DNA of 64,000 nucleotides from an uncultured Gammaproteobacteria bacterium. GTDB lineage: Bacteria > Pseudomonadota > Gammaproteobacteria > PS1 > Pseudothioglobaceae. Location of the stretch: positions 1-64,000 of the forward strand of contig CABXIU010000009.1 of NCBI GenBank assembly GCA_902512305.1. The letters run 5' to 3'. Positions 29,304 to 40,905 of the stretch are shown here, one piece after another (within the stretch, counting starts at the first letter, position 1; each line of letters begins with the position of its first letter). Made by a program: the position numbers and the translations under genes. A model generated the notes under the pieces. That model was not told the DNA's origin. It did no database searches and worked only from the letters and a program-made list of their open reading frames with translations.

Positions 29304-29328
29304 TTATACACTTCTCAGTATTGAGAAT
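29304..29328 (-). promoter_or_regulatory. dxs -10 element with an adjacent palindrome
   Basis: Read on the minus strand, a consensus TATAAT sits at 29309-29304. The perfect inverted repeat TTCTCA-GTAT-TGAGAA (29313-29328) fills the spacer where a -35 would be approached. No good -35 hexamer is present, which would fit an activator- or repressor-controlled promoter. The binding protein is unknown. Confidence 0.35.
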
Positions 29329-29390
29329 CATGAAGCCCTAATGGAGATTTAATGTTTATCTAAAGCCCAAATAAATTTAAATTGCTTTGC

Positions 29391-29419
29391 TTGACTAGTA
29401 AAATTGATACTTTTAGTAT
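29391..29419 (+). promoter_or_regulatory. Promoter of trhO
   Basis: -35 TTGACT (29391-29396), 17-bp spacer, -10 TAGTAT (29414-29419). The start would be only about 8 nt before the ATG, giving a nearly leaderless mRNA, in line with the absence of a ribosome site. Confidence 0.5.
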
Positions 29420-29433
29420 GATCATCAAGAAAT

Positions 29434-30366
29434 ATGCATGCCATCTGTGCTTTATACAAGTTTACTCGGCTGGATGACTTTGAGAAAATCAAAGATCCTC
29501 TGAAGTCTTTTTTAGACTCTTTAAGAATTAAAGGTACTCTATTGCTTGCAAGAGAGGGCGTAAATGGAACAATTTCAGGCAATAAAGATAGTGTTGAAAA
29601 AGTTCTTGACTATCTTCAGTCGGATTCTAGGCTTCTTGGTTTAGATTATAAGTATTCATACAGCAAAAAACAGCCGTTTAAAAGACTTAAAGTTAAATTA
29701 AAAAAAGAAATAGTTACGATGGGTTTGTCCGAAATCGACCCAACTCATTCAGTTGGAACTTATGTTAAGCCAAAAGATTGGAATGAATTAATTAATGATC
29801 CTGATGCTGTTTTAATTGATACTCGGAATAATTACGAATATGAAATTGGAAGCTTCAAAGGTGCTATCAATCCGAATACTGAAACTTTTAGGGAGTTTCC
29901 AAGTTTCTCTAAGGATAGTTTAGAGAAATATCGAGATAAAAAAATTGCCATGTTTTGCACTGGTGGAATTCGCTGTGAAAAATCTACAGCCTATTTAAAG
30001 TCTGAGGGATTTGAGAATGTTTTTCACCTTCAGGGCGGCATTCTTAAGTACTTGGAAGAGGTTAAAGAGGATGAGAGTCTTTGGGAGGGTGAATGCTTTG
30101 TATTTGATGATAGAGTTGCTGTTAAACACAATCTTGAGCAAGGCAAGTATGATCAATGTCATGCCTGTCGTTTTCCTATTACGGAAGAAGACAAAAAACA
30201 CCCTCACTATGAGAAAGGTACCTCATGCTCAAGGTGTTATGGAACAAAAAATTTAGAACAAATTGGTAGGTATAGAGAAAGAGAGAAGCAGGTTCAATTA
30301 GCGAAAAAGCGAGGCGAAGTTCATATTGGTGACGATGCTCGTCAAACCCAAAAGAAGAATAGATAA
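29434..30366 (+). CDS. trhO: tRNA uridine(34) hydroxylase (rhodanese-like)
   Basis: Oxygen-dependent enzyme that makes ho5U34 in tRNA wobble positions (formerly YceA). The 310-aa protein has the N-terminal acylphosphatase-like domain with [11 protein letters not shown] (39-49) and a rhodanese domain with active-site C175 and C181 in CTGGIRCEK. The C-terminal cysteine cluster CHAC...CSRC probably binds zinc. Length and motif order match E. coli TrhO. Confidence 0.93.
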   Translation: MHAICALYKFTRLDDFEKIKDPLKSFLDSLRIKGTLLLAREGVNGTISGNKDSVEKVLDYLQSDSRLLGLDYKYSYSKKQPFKRLKVKLKKEIVTMGLSEIDPTHSVGTYVKPKDWNELINDPDAVLIDTRNNYEYEIGSFKGAINPNTETFREFPSFSKDSLEKYRDKKIAMFCTGGIRCEKSTAYLKSEGFENVFHLQGGILKYLEEVKEDESLWEGECFVFDDRVAVKHNLEQGKYDQCHACRFPITEEDKKHPHYEKGTSCSRCYGTKNLEQIGRYREREKQVQLAKKRGEVHIGDDARQTQKKNR

Positions 30367-30418
30367 TTTAGAATAAATTTTAATTAAATAAGTTTTTTCA
30401 CAAAAAAAAGTTTGCTAG

Positions 30419-31009
30419 ATGTTTGATAAAAAAAATATTCCTGAGCTTAAAAAAGATATTGTTTTAGATGTTGAATTGTTAGGATCAAGATTCAATTTAC
30501 ATACTCGATGGGGCGTTTTTAGTCCTCGATCGATTGATGATGGAACTTTACTATTATTGAAATATATTAGTGCTGATGAAAATGATGTGTGTTTGGATTT
30601 GGGGTGTGGTTATGGACCCATTGGTCTTGCTTTAGCAAGGCAGTGCCATAAGGGTCAAGTCCATATGGTTGATAAAGATTTTGTGGCAGTTGAGCTTGCA
30701 AATTACAATGCGAAGATTAATAACATAAACAATGCTAAAGCCTACCTATCTGATGCCTTTATACAAGTGCCAAGCGAGATAAAATTTAATAAAATCATTT
30801 CAAATATTCCTGCTAAAGTAGGAAGAGAGCAGCTTTCAATCATTCTATATGATGCGTTTGAAGCTCTTGAATTAGGAGGTACAATTACTGTTGTTACTAT
30901 TAATGGGCTGAAGGATTTTATAAAGAATAACTTTAAATCAGTTTTTGGTAATTATAATAAAATTAAACAAGGTCAAAAATATTTAGTATCTCAAGCGACT
31001 AAGCAGTAA
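30419..31009 (+). CDS. Class I SAM-dependent methyltransferase (RsmC/RlmG-like)
   Basis: A 196-aa single-domain methyltransferase. The SAM motif LDLGCGYGPIGLALA is at 59-73. The catalytic-loop region reads SNIPAKVG (128-135), in the place of the NPPF motif of N-methyltransferases acting on guanine. It resembles the C-terminal half of RsmC; the N-terminal pseudo-methyltransferase half is missing. The target is unknown, possibly rRNA. Confidence 0.75.
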   Translation: MFDKKNIPELKKDIVLDVELLGSRFNLHTRWGVFSPRSIDDGTLLLLKYISADENDVCLDLGCGYGPIGLALARQCHKGQVHMVDKDFVAVELANYNAKINNINNAKAYLSDAFIQVPSEIKFNKIISNIPAKVGREQLSIILYDAFEALELGGTITVVTINGLKDFIKNNFKSVFGNYNKIKQGQKYLVSQATKQ

Positions 31010-31081
31010 TTTTTAAATGATTTTTTTTTCAGTCATTTAAATTCTAGATTAAAATAAAAGAAATAATTTTGGAGTATTAAA

Positions 31082-31408
31082 TTGGAAGTATTAGAAAAAA
31101 TTCAGAAGCAAGTCGATAGTGCTGCGATTGTAATTTATATGAAAGGAACTCCACAATTTCCTCAATGTGGTTTCTCCGCTAGAGCCTCTCAAACACTAGC
31201 TTCGACTGGGGTTAAGTTTGCTTATGTAAATGTTTTTGAGGATCAAGAAGTGTTTCAAAGTCTCCCTGATTTTGCTGATTGGCCTACGTTTCCTCAAATA
31301 TACTTCAACTCTGAATTAGTCGGTGGTGGAGATATTATTCTGGAAATGGCTGAACAGGATTCACTTAAGGATGCTATGCAAGAGGCAGTTGAAAAGTTCA
31401 ATAGCTAA
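31082..31408 (+). CDS. grxD: Monothiol glutaredoxin Grx4
   Basis: CGFS-type glutaredoxin that carries or delivers [2Fe-2S] clusters. The 108-aa protein has C29 in the PQCGFSA motif, WPTFPQI and ELVGGGDI. The start is TTG 31082: GGAG lies 7 nt upstream and the conserved N-terminus begins there, with no in-frame ATG nearby. It converges on the YgjP-like gene after 5 nt. Functionally it may link with nfuA in cluster delivery to the window's many Fe-S enzymes (ispG, leuC, nadA, thiC, rlmN, dinG). Confidence 0.95.
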   Translation: MEVLEKIQKQVDSAAIVIYMKGTPQFPQCGFSARASQTLASTGVKFAYVNVFEDQEVFQSLPDFADWPTFPQIYFNSELVGGGDIILEMAEQDSLKDAMQEAVEKFNS

Positions 31409-31413
31409 AAAAA

Positions 31414-32073
31414 CTAAAGTCTTCTTAATTTGTAACCATTTTCTTTAAGCCATCGCTTAGCTTCTTTGAAGTTTGGCATTATTGATTCCACTGATTTCCA
31501 AAAGTTGACTGAATGATTTCTATGAATTGTATGAACCAACTCGTGAATAATGACATAGTCAATTACATCCATAGGCGCCATAATTAAAAGGTAATTTAGA
31601 TTTATATTATTTTTTGAGGAGCAGGAGCCCCACATTGTTTTTTGTTCTTTAATTCTTATCTGATTGACTGACAAATTATATTTATCAGCGAAATAGTTAA
31701 GTCGAGGAATCGCTATCTCTTTGAACTTATTTTTGTACCATTTTTTTATTGACAGTGAGAGAATTTCTGGATTATTAGAATTGGAAATAAACTCTTCACC
31801 ACTAAAAATTAATTTTTTGGATGAGGTTTGATTTAAAGTGATTGGAAATAGAAACCCTAGATATAGAAGTTTATTTTGATTCAACGAAGTATCCTTCATT
31901 TGATCCTCTATTAATTTCTTCTTCTTATTAATCCATTTTTCTTTTTCGTAAATAAAATCTTGAATTTTTTCAATTGAAAGCTTTTTTGGCGCACGAACAA
32001 CTAATTCAGCATCTTCATTAATAGATATACTGATTGTTCTTCGCTTACTTCTAATAATCTTATTTGGAGTCAT
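31414..32073 (-). CDS. YgjP-like (DUF45) metal-dependent hydrolase
   Basis: A 219-aa protein of the YgjP/SprT-like M48-related group. Zinc site: H177-E178-L-V-H181 with probable third ligand H187 in RNHSVNFW. The MWGSCSSKNNINLN block at 147-160 is typical for DUF45. Substrate is unknown; related YgjP proteins have been proposed as metalloproteases. It lies 19 nt downstream of purL on the same strand. Confidence 0.85.
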   Translation of the reverse strand: MTPNKIIRSKRRTISISINEDAELVVRAPKKLSIEKIQDFIYEKEKWINKKKKLIEDQMKDTSLNQNKLLYLGFLFPITLNQTSSKKLIFSGEEFISNSNNPEILSLSIKKWYKNKFKEIAIPRLNYFADKYNLSVNQIRIKEQKTMWGSCSSKNNINLNYLLIMAPMDVIDYVIIHELVHTIHRNHSVNFWKSVESIMPNFKEAKRWLKENGYKLRRL

Positions 32074-32092
32074 AAATACATAAATACTTTAA

Positions 32093-35000
32093 TTATTGGA
32101 TCCATTCCCTTGCATTTTCAAACATTCTAAGCCAAGGCGATCTTTCTTGCCAGTCATTTGGATACCAGGAATTTTGCACTGCCCTAAAAACTCTTTCAGG
32201 GTGAGGCATCATGATAGTAATTCTCCCTGATGTATCACAAATTGCTGCAGCTGAATTTTCAGAGCCATTAGGGTTATGAGGATAGACTTGAGAGGTACTT
32301 CCAGAGTGATCAACATATTGCATTACTATATTTTTTGGAGTTAAATTTGACCCAAAGACTGCTTTTCCTTCACCATGCGCTATTGCAATCGGCATAATTG
32401 ATCCGTGCATCTCTTTAAAGAATATTGACTTAGATTTAATAATCTTGACTCCGGTAAACCTGGCTTCAAACTGCTCAGAAGTATTTTTTTCAAATGAAGG
32501 CCACTCTTCGGTTCCAGGAATAATTTCTGAAAGATTTGAAATCATTTGACAGCCATTACAGACTCCCAAGGTGAAGCTATCAGTTCTTAAAAAGTACTCG
32601 GAAAATTCATCTTTGACGTGTTTATTTAATAATATTGAGTTTGCCCAGCCTCTCCCAGCACCGAGAACATCACCATAGGAGAATCCCCCGCAAGCTGCTA
32701 AACCTTTAAATTGTGACAAAGAAATTTCTCCAGAAAGAATTTGACTCATATGAACATCAGTTGCTTCAAAACCAGCTTTAGAAAATGCTGCTGCCATTTC
32801 AACATGACCATTAATACCTTGTTCTCTGAGGATTGCAATTTTTGGCTTTATGTTTTGATTTAAATAAGGTGCACTAATCTCCTCATTAATATCAAAGACT
32901 GTAGAGACTTTTAAGCCGTGAGACTTTTTAAGAGTTTCCAAATTTTCTGATTCAGCACACTCTGGGTTATCTCTTAGTTTTGCGATTTCAAAAGAGGTTG
33001 AAGACCACAATTTTTGTAGATTGCTTCGCTTATCTTGGAATACTTTTTTATTTTTTTGATAGATTAATATTTCATCACTCTGATTTATCTTTGCAATTGG
33101 ATTTGCATAATCTTCCAGTCCAATCGCGTTAAACTCTTCTAGAACTCTTTTTTTATTGCTTTCAGAAACCTGAATGATGCAGCCAAGCTCTTCATTAAAT
33201 AGATCAGTTATCAGATTAGAGGATTGAATATCTAAACCACATTTTGAAGTGAAAGCCATTTCTAATAAAGATATGAGTGCGCCTCCATCAGACCTGTCAT
33301 GGTAGGCAATAATTAAATTATTTTTATTTAAAGTATTGATTAATTTAAAGAATTTAGCAAAAAATTTTGGGTCATCAAGGTCAGGAGCTATATTTCCAAT
33401 TTGATTAAAAACTTGTGCAAGTGATGAACCTCCCATCCGATTTTTTCCTAATCCAAGATCAATTAGAAATAATTCGGATTTAATTTCAGTGTTAAGTAAA
33501 GGGGTAACTTGTAATCTTACATCAGGAGTTTTTGAAAAGGCACTGATGATGAGTGATAAAGGCGCAGTTACTGATTTCACCTTACCATCATCATTCCAGG
33601 AGCTTTTCATAGACATTGAGTCTTTGCCAACGGGAATCGTTAATCCAAGCTCAGGACAAAGACCCATACCTATTGATTTAACTGCTTCATAAAGTTTTGC
33701 ATCCTCTCCCGGATGTCCACTTGCACACATCCAGTTTGCTGATAAGTTGATATGACTAATGTCTTCAATATAGGCACCAAGTAAATTGGTTAGAGCCTCT
33801 CCAACACTCATTCTTGCCGCAGCCGCAGCATTGATGATAGATACTGGAGTTTTTTCTCCAATAGCCATAGCTTCACCTTGGTAACCCTCAAAATCTGAAA
33901 GAGAGATAGCACAGTCAGCAACTGGCACTTGCCATGGACCAATCATTTGGTCTCTCGCAATAAGTCCGGTAACTGATCGATCGGCTATTGTAATTAAGAA
34001 ATTTTTACTTGCTATTGTCGGAAGGTTAAGTAAGCGGCTGATTGCATCATCAATAGAAATATTACTTGGTTCAAACTCATTTTCAATGTTAGGTAATGAT
34101 TTAACATCCTTATGAATTTTAGGAGATGAGCCAAAGAGGAGAGACATTTCAATATCGATTGGCTTATTGTTAAAATGAGAATCTTCAAGTAGTAAGTGTC
34201 TATCCTCTGTTGCACTTCCTAAAACAGCATAAGGCGCTCTTTCTTTTAAACAAATCTCATCAAATAGATCGATACTGTCATCTTTAATTGCTATAACATA
34301 CCTTTCTTGTGACTCATTGCACCATATTTCAAGTGGAGACATTTTTAGCTCATCATTGGGAATTGATCTTAATTGAAGTCGAGCTCCTTTTTTTGAGTCA
34401 TTAACGAGCTCGGGGATTCCATTAGAAAGTCCGCCAGCACCAATATCATGTATTGAGACTATAGGGTTTTTGCCGCCTAAATTAACACACGCATTGATGA
34501 CCTCTTGAGCACGTCTTTGCATTTCAGCGTTGGCTCTTTGAACAGAGGCAAAGTCAAGGTTCTCGTTTTGATCACCACTACCAATGCTTGATGCTGCACC
34601 TCCACCAAGACCAATGAGCATTGCCGGACCACCAAGAACAATAATTTTATCTCCATCAGAAATTAAGCCTTTTTCAACGTGATTCGTTTTGATGTTTCCT
34701 ATGCCTCCTGCAAGCATGATTGGTTTGTGATAACCTCTTACCTCATTGTTTTTGGTTTTTTGCTCGTAAGTTCTAAAATAGCCACATGTATTTGGTCTTC
34801 CAAACTCATTGTTAAATGATGCAGCGCCAATTGGTGCATCGATCATGATTTCTAGTGCTGAAGCAATTTGACTTGGTTTTCCATACTCTCTTTCCCAGGG
34901 TTGCAGTAAATTTGGTATCTTTAGATTTGATACAGAAAATCCGCATAGGCCTGCTTTTGGTTTTGATCCTCTTCCAGTGGCTCCTTCATCTCTAATTTCA

Positions 35001-35932
35001 CCGCCTGAACCTGTGGCAGCGCCAGGGTCAGGTGCTATTGCAGTAGGGTGATTATGAGTTTCAACTTTCATTAGAACTGCTTTTTCAGCAATAGAGCTTC
35101 TGTATATACCTTTTTCATCAGCTTCAAAATAGTTTGATTCATAGCCATTCATGACTGCAGAATTATCACTATAGACTGACAAAAGCCCTTTAGGATTTTG
35201 CTTGAAAGTATTTTTAATCATGCCGAACAGGGAAATTGCTTGTTTTTCAGAGTCTATTGTCCAATCTGCATTAAATATTTTGTGTCTGCAGTGCTCAGAG
35301 TTTGCTTGGGCAAACATCATTAACTCTATATCTCTCGGGTTTCTTTTTATAGCAATAAAGCTGTCAAATAAATAATTAACCTCACTATCACTTAATGCAA
35401 GTCCTAATTCTATATTGGCCTTAATAATTTTAGATTTACCATGATTAAGGATGTCTATACTATTAAATTTATTTGGCTTTAGCTCGTTAAATAATAAACT
35501 TGAATCATTGATATTTAGAAGATGAGATTCGGTCATCTTATCCATCACCAATTCAAGGATGATACCTAGCTCCTTGGTGCTGGTTTTTCGATCAAAATGA
35601 TAGTTAATACCTCGTTCTAGCCTTGAAATTGTTGATAAACCACAAAGCTGACAAATATCTGATGCTTTAGAAGACCATGGTGAAATGGTTCCAATTCTAG
35701 GAGAAATAGTAATTATGTTTGTAGATTTTTCTAAATCAACTTTTGGCGCGTAATTTAAAAGTTTATCCAGTATTGCCTTGTCAAAAGAACTTAAATCTTT
35801 ATCTGATTTAATAAAATGAATATACTCAGTACCGATTAGGTTTATTTCTGGAATTAAAGATTTAATTCTTTCGTTGAGAGATTTAACTTTAAATTTTCGG
35901 AGTGCTTGTATTCCCGAATGAAAAGAAATCAT
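32093..35932 (-). CDS. purL: Phosphoribosylformylglycinamidine synthase
   Basis: Fourth step of purine synthesis, large single-chain proteobacterial form (1279 aa). It has an N-terminal PurS-like region, FGAM synthase repeats and a C-terminal glutamine amidotransferase with triad C1125 (GVCNGCQM), H1244 and E1246 (MMPHPER). Signature [20 protein letters not shown]-type block is near residue 290. The start overlaps the yebC stop by 4 nt. Full length with no disruption. Confidence 0.97.
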   Translation of the reverse strand: MISFHSGIQALRKFKVKSLNERIKSLIPEINLIGTEYIHFIKSDKDLSSFDKAILDKLLNYAPKVDLEKSTNIITISPRIGTISPWSSKASDICQLCGLSTISRLERGINYHFDRKTSTKELGIILELVMDKMTESHLLNINDSSLLFNELKPNKFNSIDILNHGKSKIIKANIELGLALSDSEVNYLFDSFIAIKRNPRDIELMMFAQANSEHCRHKIFNADWTIDSEKQAISLFGMIKNTFKQNPKGLLSVYSDNSAVMNGYESNYFEADEKGIYRSSIAEKAVLMKVETHNHPTAIAPDPGAATGSGGEIRDEGATGRGSKPKAGLCGFSVSNLKIPNLLQPWEREYGKPSQIASALEIMIDAPIGAASFNNEFGRPNTCGYFRTYEQKTKNNEVRGYHKPIMLAGGIGNIKTNHVEKGLISDGDKIIVLGGPAMLIGLGGGAASSIGSGDQNENLDFASVQRANAEMQRRAQEVINACVNLGGKNPIVSIHDIGAGGLSNGIPELVNDSKKGARLQLRSIPNDELKMSPLEIWCNESQERYVIAIKDDSIDLFDEICLKERAPYAVLGSATEDRHLLLEDSHFNNKPIDIEMSLLFGSSPKIHKDVKSLPNIENEFEPSNISIDDAISRLLNLPTIASKNFLITIADRSVTGLIARDQMIGPWQVPVADCAISLSDFEGYQGEAMAIGEKTPVSIINAAAAARMSVGEALTNLLGAYIEDISHINLSANWMCASGHPGEDAKLYEAVKSIGMGLCPELGLTIPVGKDSMSMKSSWNDDGKVKSVTAPLSLIISAFSKTPDVRLQVTPLLNTEIKSELFLIDLGLGKNRMGGSSLAQVFNQIGNIAPDLDDPKFFAKFFKLINTLNKNNLIIAYHDRSDGGALISLLEMAFTSKCGLDIQSSNLITDLFNEELGCIIQVSESNKKRVLEEFNAIGLEDYANPIAKINQSDEILIYQKNKKVFQDKRSNLQKLWSSTSFEIAKLRDNPECAESENLETLKKSHGLKVSTVFDINEEISAPYLNQNIKPKIAILREQGINGHVEMAAAFSKAGFEATDVHMSQILSGEISLSQFKGLAACGGFSYGDVLGAGRGWANSILLNKHVKDEFSEYFLRTDSFTLGVCNGCQMISNLSEIIPGTEEWPSFEKNTSEQFEARFTGVKIIKSKSIFFKEMHGSIMPIAIAHGEGKAVFGSNLTPKNIVMQYVDHSGSTSQVYPHNPNGSENSAAAICDTSGRITIMMPHPERVFRAVQNSWYPNDWQERSPWLRMFENAREWIQ

Positions 35933-36669
35933 AGTTCGGACAATATTTCATCAGAAATATCAGCATTGTGATAAACCTCTTGAGTATCATCAAGATCTTC
36001 AAGTCTATCAATCAGCTTCATAAATTTTTCAGCATCTTCCATGTTGAGCTCTACTCGATTTGCTGGCTCCATTGTAATCTGGGAATGATCAGGATTTAAA
36101 TCATTGGCTAATAGAGCATCTTTAACTGTAAAAAAACTTTCTGGTTCTGTAACTACATCAATTGAACCGTCATCATTAATAACAATATCTTCAGCACCAG
36201 ATTCAATTGCGATTTCCATGATTGCATCTTCATCTGCTGATGCAAAGCTTATAAAGCCTTGTTTTGAAAACATATATGAAACGGAGCCATCTGTTCCAAG
36301 ATTACCCCCATGCTTAGAAAAGGCATGCCTCACATCAGAAACAGTTCGATTTTTGTTGTCTGTTAGGCAATCGACCATAATTGCAGTGCCTCCAACGCCA
36401 TACCCTTCATAGCGAATTTCTTCATAGCTTTCTCCTTCAAGGTCACCAGAGCCTCTTTTAACTGCATTATCGATTGTATCTCTCTTCATATTGGCAGCAA
36501 GAGCTTTGTCGATTACTGCTCGAAGAGATGGGTTGTTCTCTATAACGCCACCACCTATTTTTGCAGCTACTACAATTTCTTTAATGAGCTTTGTGAAAAT
36601 TTTTCCACGTTTAGCATCTTGAGCACCTTTTCTATGCTGGATATTGTGCCACTTACTATGTCCTGCCAT
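35929..36669 (-). CDS. yebC: YebC/PmpR family regulatory or translation-assist protein
   Basis: A 246-aa DUF28 protein starting [23 protein letters not shown], the diagnostic block. Members were described as transcriptional regulators and, more recently, as factors helping ribosomes through proline stretches. The acidic surface domain near the C-terminus is intact. It sits between nadA and purL in a minus-strand run; the usual ruvC neighbour is elsewhere (3318). Confidence 0.95.
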   Translation of the reverse strand: MAGHSKWHNIQHRKGAQDAKRGKIFTKLIKEIVVAAKIGGGVIENNPSLRAVIDKALAANMKRDTIDNAVKRGSGDLEGESYEEIRYEGYGVGGTAIMVDCLTDNKNRTVSDVRHAFSKHGGNLGTDGSVSYMFSKQGFISFASADEDAIMEIAIESGAEDIVINDDGSIDVVTEPESFFTVKDALLANDLNPDHSQITMEPANRVELNMEDAEKFMKLIDRLEDLDDTQEVYHNADISDEILSEL

Positions 36670-36692
36670 TTATTTAACAATCTCCAAAAAGG

Positions 36693-37661
36693 TTATTTAG
36701 TAAAGTCCAGTAAGCGTTGAATTGAGTGTTTTGCTCTGCTTATAACGTTGTTATCGATAAGAATTTCATTGTTTCCAGTATTGAGTGTGTCAAGACATTT
36801 TTCAAGGCTATTCATCGCCATCCATTCGCAATGAGCACAAGACTCACAGTCCGCACCTTCTCCCATTGTTGGAGCTTCAATTAGTTTTTTATGAGGGGCA
36901 ACTTCTTTCATTTTATGAAAAATACCATTATCTGTTGCCACTATAAAAGTATTTTCGGGCCTTGAAGAAACAGCATCAATCAGTTGAGTTGTCGATCCAA
37001 CTACATCTGCAAGAGCAATAACCTCTTTGGGTGATTCAGGATGAACTAATACTCCTGCTTCAGGATGGATTTCCATGAGCCTTTCAATCCCCTCAGCTTT
37101 AAATCCTTCATGAACAACGCATGCACCATCCCACATAAGCATCTCAACACCTGTCATCGATTGAACGTAGTGGCCCAAGTGTTTGTCAGGAGCCCAGAGA
37201 ACTTTTTTTCCTTCGTTATGTAATTTCTCTACCACTTTTAACGCGCTGCCAGATGTGACAACCCAATCGGCTCTTGCCTTTACTTCTGCTGATGTATTTG
37301 CATAGACAACGACTACATGATCTGGATTTTGGTCACAAAATTCTGAAAACTCTTTGATTGGACAAGATAAGTCTAGAGAGCAAGTAGCTTGCTCGTCGAG
37401 TACTAGAACCCTTTTTTCAGGAGACAAAATTTTAGCAGTTTCTCCCATAAACTTCACTCCAGCAACGACTATGGTTTCAGCATTACTATTTTGACCGAAC
37501 CTTGCCATTTCGAGAGAGTCTGATACTTTGCCGCCAGTTTTTTCAGCTAAAGTTTGAAGGTCAGCGCTAACGTAATAGTGGGCGACAAGAGTTGCATTAT
37601 TTTCCTCAAGAGCCTCTTTGATTAAATCTTCAATAGATTGATCAATAACTATGTTTTGCAT
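36693..37661 (-). CDS. nadA: Quinolinate synthase A
   Basis: Condenses iminoaspartate with dihydroxyacetone phosphate to quinolinate for NAD synthesis, using a [4Fe-4S] cluster. The 322-aa product includes [10 protein letters not shown] near 25, C94/C100 ([10 protein letters not shown]), C181 (DGACVVHE) and the CESCAHC motif (C272, C275, C278). Three of these cysteines, one from each region, ligate the cluster in the family. nadB and nadC are not in the window. It lies 2 nt after aspS. Confidence 0.96.
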   Translation of the reverse strand: MQNIVIDQSIEDLIKEALEENNATLVAHYYVSADLQTLAEKTGGKVSDSLEMARFGQNSNAETIVVAGVKFMGETAKILSPEKRVLVLDEQATCSLDLSCPIKEFSEFCDQNPDHVVVVYANTSAEVKARADWVVTSGSALKVVEKLHNEGKKVLWAPDKHLGHYVQSMTGVEMLMWDGACVVHEGFKAEGIERLMEIHPEAGVLVHPESPKEVIALADVVGSTTQLIDAVSSRPENTFIVATDNGIFHKMKEVAPHKKLIEAPTMGEGADCESCAHCEWMAMNSLEKCLDTLNTGNNEILIDNNVISRAKHSIQRLLDFTK

Positions 37662-37663
37662 TA

Positions 37664-39418
37664 TTAAGCTTTATTTGGAAGAGTAACCTTTATATTTAAT
37701 TCTTTAAGTTGAGTCTTAGAAACAATCGAAGGCGCATTGGTAAGAAGGCATGCTGCTGTTTGAGTTTTAGGAAACGCAATTACATCTCTAATTGATTCAG
37801 ATTGACTTAGAATCATGACCAACCTGTCAAGACCAAAAGCAATGCCTCCATGTGGAGGGCAGCCATAATCTAGTGCATCCAAAAGAAAGCCAAATTTCTC
37901 ATTTGCTTCCTCTTCATCAATACCTAACAAGCTCAGGACAGTTTTTTGCATTTCACTCTGATGAATTCTTATTGAACCACCGCCAACTTCAGAGCCATTA
38001 ATAACTAAATCATAAGCTCTTGAGAGAGATTCTTGAGGATTTTTTACAAGGGTTTTTGAGTCAACACTTGGAGCAGTAAATGGGTGATGAATGGCATTTA
38101 ATGAGCCATCATCTGAGACCTCAAACATTGGAAAATCCATTACCCAAACTGGCGCCCATTCTTTAGAAAACAGGCTTAAGTCTTGTCCAAGCTTCTCTCT
38201 CAGATTTCCAAGCGCCTCATTTACAATTTTAGATTTATCAGCACCAAAAAATATGATATCTCCTATTTTTGCCTCAGTTAACTCTATTACTTTTTGAGTT
38301 ACATCATCGCCAAGGAATTTAATGATTGGCGATGACGGGCCATCTTCGTTTACCTTGATGTATGCTAATCCTTTTGCACCATAGATACTTACAAACTTAG
38401 TGTAGTCATCAATCTGTTTTCGACTAATCGAAGCACCCCCTTGTACTTTAAGGGCTGCCACTCTTCCTTTTTGATCATTAGCTGGACCAGAAAAGACTTT
38501 AAACTCAACATCTTTCATGATTTCATTGACGTCAATCATGTGTAATGGAATTCTCATATCAGGTCGATCAACGCCATAAAGGTTGATAGCTTCCTCGTAT
38601 GTTATAGTTGGGAATTTTGATGGTAAATCAATTTCTCCAACTTCTTTAAAAAGTCCTCTTATCATTTCTTCCATGAGCGATGTGATCTCATCTTCATTCA
38701 TGAATGATGTCTCAACATCTAATTGGGTAAATTCCGGTTGACGGTCTGCTCTTAAATCCTCATCTCTAAAACATTTGACAATCTGATAGTATCTTTCAAA
38801 GCCAGACATCATTAAGAGCTGTTTGAATAGTTGAGGTGATTGAGGAAGTGCAAAAAAGCTGCCTTCGTGAGTCCTCGATGGAACTAGATAGTCCCTAGCG
38901 CCCTCTGGCGTTGCCTTCGTTAGAAAAGGAGTTTCAATGTCAAGAAAGTCATTTTTGTCCATAAAGTCACGCATAAAGTGTGTCACTTTTGATCTAAGAC
39001 GGAGTCTCTTTTGCATCTCATCTCTTCGAAGATCTAAATAGCGATATTTAAGTCTCACTTCTTCTGAGGTTTCCATTGAGTCGAGTTGAAATGGCATCGG
39101 TTTAGAGTTATTTAGGATTTCAATTTTTCCAGCAAGGACCTCAATTTCACCTGATGGGATTTTATTGTTAACCATATCAGAGTCTCTAGCAACAACTGTG
39201 CCAGTTATGAGAATCACAAACTCATTTCTTATAGTTTCAGCTATCTTAAAAGTATCAGCTGTATCTGGATTAATGACTACTTGTGCAATTCCTTTTTTAT
39301 CTCTTACATCCAGAAATATTACTCCCCCATGATCACGTCTTCTGTTGACCCAGCCACAAAGTTTAACCTCGTCATTAAGATTGGTCTTATTTAATTCACC
39401 ACAAAAATGTGTTCTCAT
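37664..39418 (-). CDS. aspS: Aspartyl-tRNA synthetase
   Basis: Class II synthetase for tRNA-Asp (584 aa), with an N-terminal OB anticodon-binding domain, class II motifs including [18 protein letters not shown] near 217, the bacterial GAD insertion and motif 3 [11 protein letters not shown] near 530. Whether it is discriminating or also charges tRNA-Asn is not decided here; the asparagine-synthase-like gene at 16670 makes the question relevant. It overlaps the DUF502 gene by 4 nt. Confidence 0.97.
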   Translation of the reverse strand: MRTHFCGELNKTNLNDEVKLCGWVNRRRDHGGVIFLDVRDKKGIAQVVINPDTADTFKIAETIRNEFVILITGTVVARDSDMVNNKIPSGEIEVLAGKIEILNNSKPMPFQLDSMETSEEVRLKYRYLDLRRDEMQKRLRLRSKVTHFMRDFMDKNDFLDIETPFLTKATPEGARDYLVPSRTHEGSFFALPQSPQLFKQLLMMSGFERYYQIVKCFRDEDLRADRQPEFTQLDVETSFMNEDEITSLMEEMIRGLFKEVGEIDLPSKFPTITYEEAINLYGVDRPDMRIPLHMIDVNEIMKDVEFKVFSGPANDQKGRVAALKVQGGASISRKQIDDYTKFVSIYGAKGLAYIKVNEDGPSSPIIKFLGDDVTQKVIELTEAKIGDIIFFGADKSKIVNEALGNLREKLGQDLSLFSKEWAPVWVMDFPMFEVSDDGSLNAIHHPFTAPSVDSKTLVKNPQESLSRAYDLVINGSEVGGGSIRIHQSEMQKTVLSLLGIDEEEANEKFGFLLDALDYGCPPHGGIAFGLDRLVMILSQSESIRDVIAFPKTQTAACLLTNAPSIVSKTQLKELNIKVTLPNKA

Positions 39419-40032
39419 TTCTTTTCTTTAACCTTCAGATTTTCAGGGGTAACAACTCCAGCTGAAATAACTAGTTTAAATGCCTCTTCAACAGTCATAT
39501 TTAACTCATAAGCATCTTTTTTTTGCATCATTACAAAGAACCCCGAAGTTGGATTAGGTGTCGTTGGAACAAACAGATTAATTACATCTTCTCCAATAAT
39601 TTTTTCAACTTCACCCTTGTAGTCACCTGATTGAAATGCAATAACCCAGATTCCTTTACTTGGATATTGTATTAAAAATGCTTTTCTAAAGCTTTCACTT
39701 GAGGTATTGAGAACAGTTGAAGATATTTTTTTAAGTGCGTTATAAATATTTCTAAAACCAGGAATTTTGTTGAGTATTCTTTCCCAAAGTTCAACAATCT
39801 TTCTGCCCAAAATATTTGTTACTAAGGCGCCGGTAATTAAAATAATTAGAACAACTAGAACAATTCCAGAACCAGGTATATTTGTATCAAGATTAAGAAG
39901 TGATTCTGGAAGGAATCTGGCAGGCACTAGATTGTTAACAACTTCTAAAAAGAATTTGATAACAAGCACACTTAAGGCTAGTGGAATCCAAAAAAGGAGT
40001 CCAGATATAAAGTAATTTCTTAAGCGCTTCAA
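39415..40032 (-). CDS. DUF502 membrane protein
   Basis: A 205-aa DUF502 protein with two N-terminal membrane helices (about 7-30 and 52-72) and a soluble domain including the [15 protein letters not shown] block near 150, the family signature. Its function is unknown. Placement directly before aspS is conserved in several proteobacteria. It probably opens the DUF502-aspS-nadA-yebC-purL run. Confidence 0.86.
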   Translation of the reverse strand: MKRLRNYFISGLLFWIPLALSVLVIKFFLEVVNNLVPARFLPESLLNLDTNIPGSGIVLVVLIILITGALVTNILGRKIVELWERILNKIPGFRNIYNALKKISSTVLNTSSESFRKAFLIQYPSKGIWVIAFQSGDYKGEVEKIIGEDVINLFVPTTPNPTSGFFVMMQKKDAYELNMTVEEAFKLVISAGVVTPENLKVKEKK

Positions 40033-40116
40033 TTTACTATGTAAGTAAGTATAAAAAGGTATATTTTAACACAAGCTGTTTTAGCAATTTGATACTCGGA
40101 TGCTTAATATAAAAGG

Positions 40117-40896
40117 TTATAAATTACGTTCTTCTTCACGAAGCGTTAAAATTTCATAACCAGTTTCTGTAACTAAAATTGTGTGTTCCCATTGCGCAGA
40201 GAGTGACCTGTCTTTGGTGGTTACTGTCCAACCATCAATTCTTGATGTAGTGACTTCATATCCGCCTAGATTGATCATAGGCTCTATCGTGAAGGTCATT
40301 CCAGGCTCCAGAATAGGGCTTTGATTGATTTTGCCATCATCATAGTGAATAACTTGAGGTAATTCATGAAAAACCTCACCAATACCATGACCACAGTAGT
40401 CTCGAACTACTGAGCAGTTTTTACTTTGAGCATACTCTCCAATCATTTTTCCAATCTCTCCTAGATGAATACCAGGCTTAACTATTTCGATACCTAGCAT
40501 CATTGAGTCTCTAGCGACGTTACAAATTTTTGAAGCCTTTACGCTCGGTTTTCCAACAATAAACATTTTAGATGTATCGCCATGAAAGCCATCTTTAATG
40601 ACGGTAATATCTATATTAATAATGTCGCCTTTTTTTAGTTTTTTTTCGCTCGGTATTCCGTGACAAACTACGTTATTAACTGAGGTGCATATAGACTTCG
40701 GGAACCCATTATAATTTAGGGGCGCAGGTATTGAATCTAAGTCATTCACTATAAAATCATGACAGATTTGGTCAAGTTTTTCAGTTGTTATTCCAGTTTT
40801 AACATGTTCGCCAATCATCTCTAAAACACTAGATGCTAGCTTTCCAGCAATACGCATCTTATTAATTTGATCTGCTGACTTAATAGAGAAAGACAT
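40117..40896 (-). CDS. map: Methionine aminopeptidase, type I
   Basis: Removes N-terminal methionine from nascent proteins. The 259-aa enzyme carries all five metal ligands: D96, D107, H170, E205 and E237, in register with the E. coli enzyme. Type I length without the type II insert. It lies 9 nt downstream of htpX on the same strand, so they may be cotranscribed. Confidence 0.97.
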   Translation of the reverse strand: MSFSIKSADQINKMRIAGKLASSVLEMIGEHVKTGITTEKLDQICHDFIVNDLDSIPAPLNYNGFPKSICTSVNNVVCHGIPSEKKLKKGDIINIDITVIKDGFHGDTSKMFIVGKPSVKASKICNVARDSMMLGIEIVKPGIHLGEIGKMIGEYAQSKNCSVVRDYCGHGIGEVFHELPQVIHYDDGKINQSPILEPGMTFTIEPMINLGGYEVTTSRIDGWTVTTKDRSLSAQWEHTILVTETGYEILTLREEERNL

Positions 40897-40905
40897 TAGG
40901 TTCTT

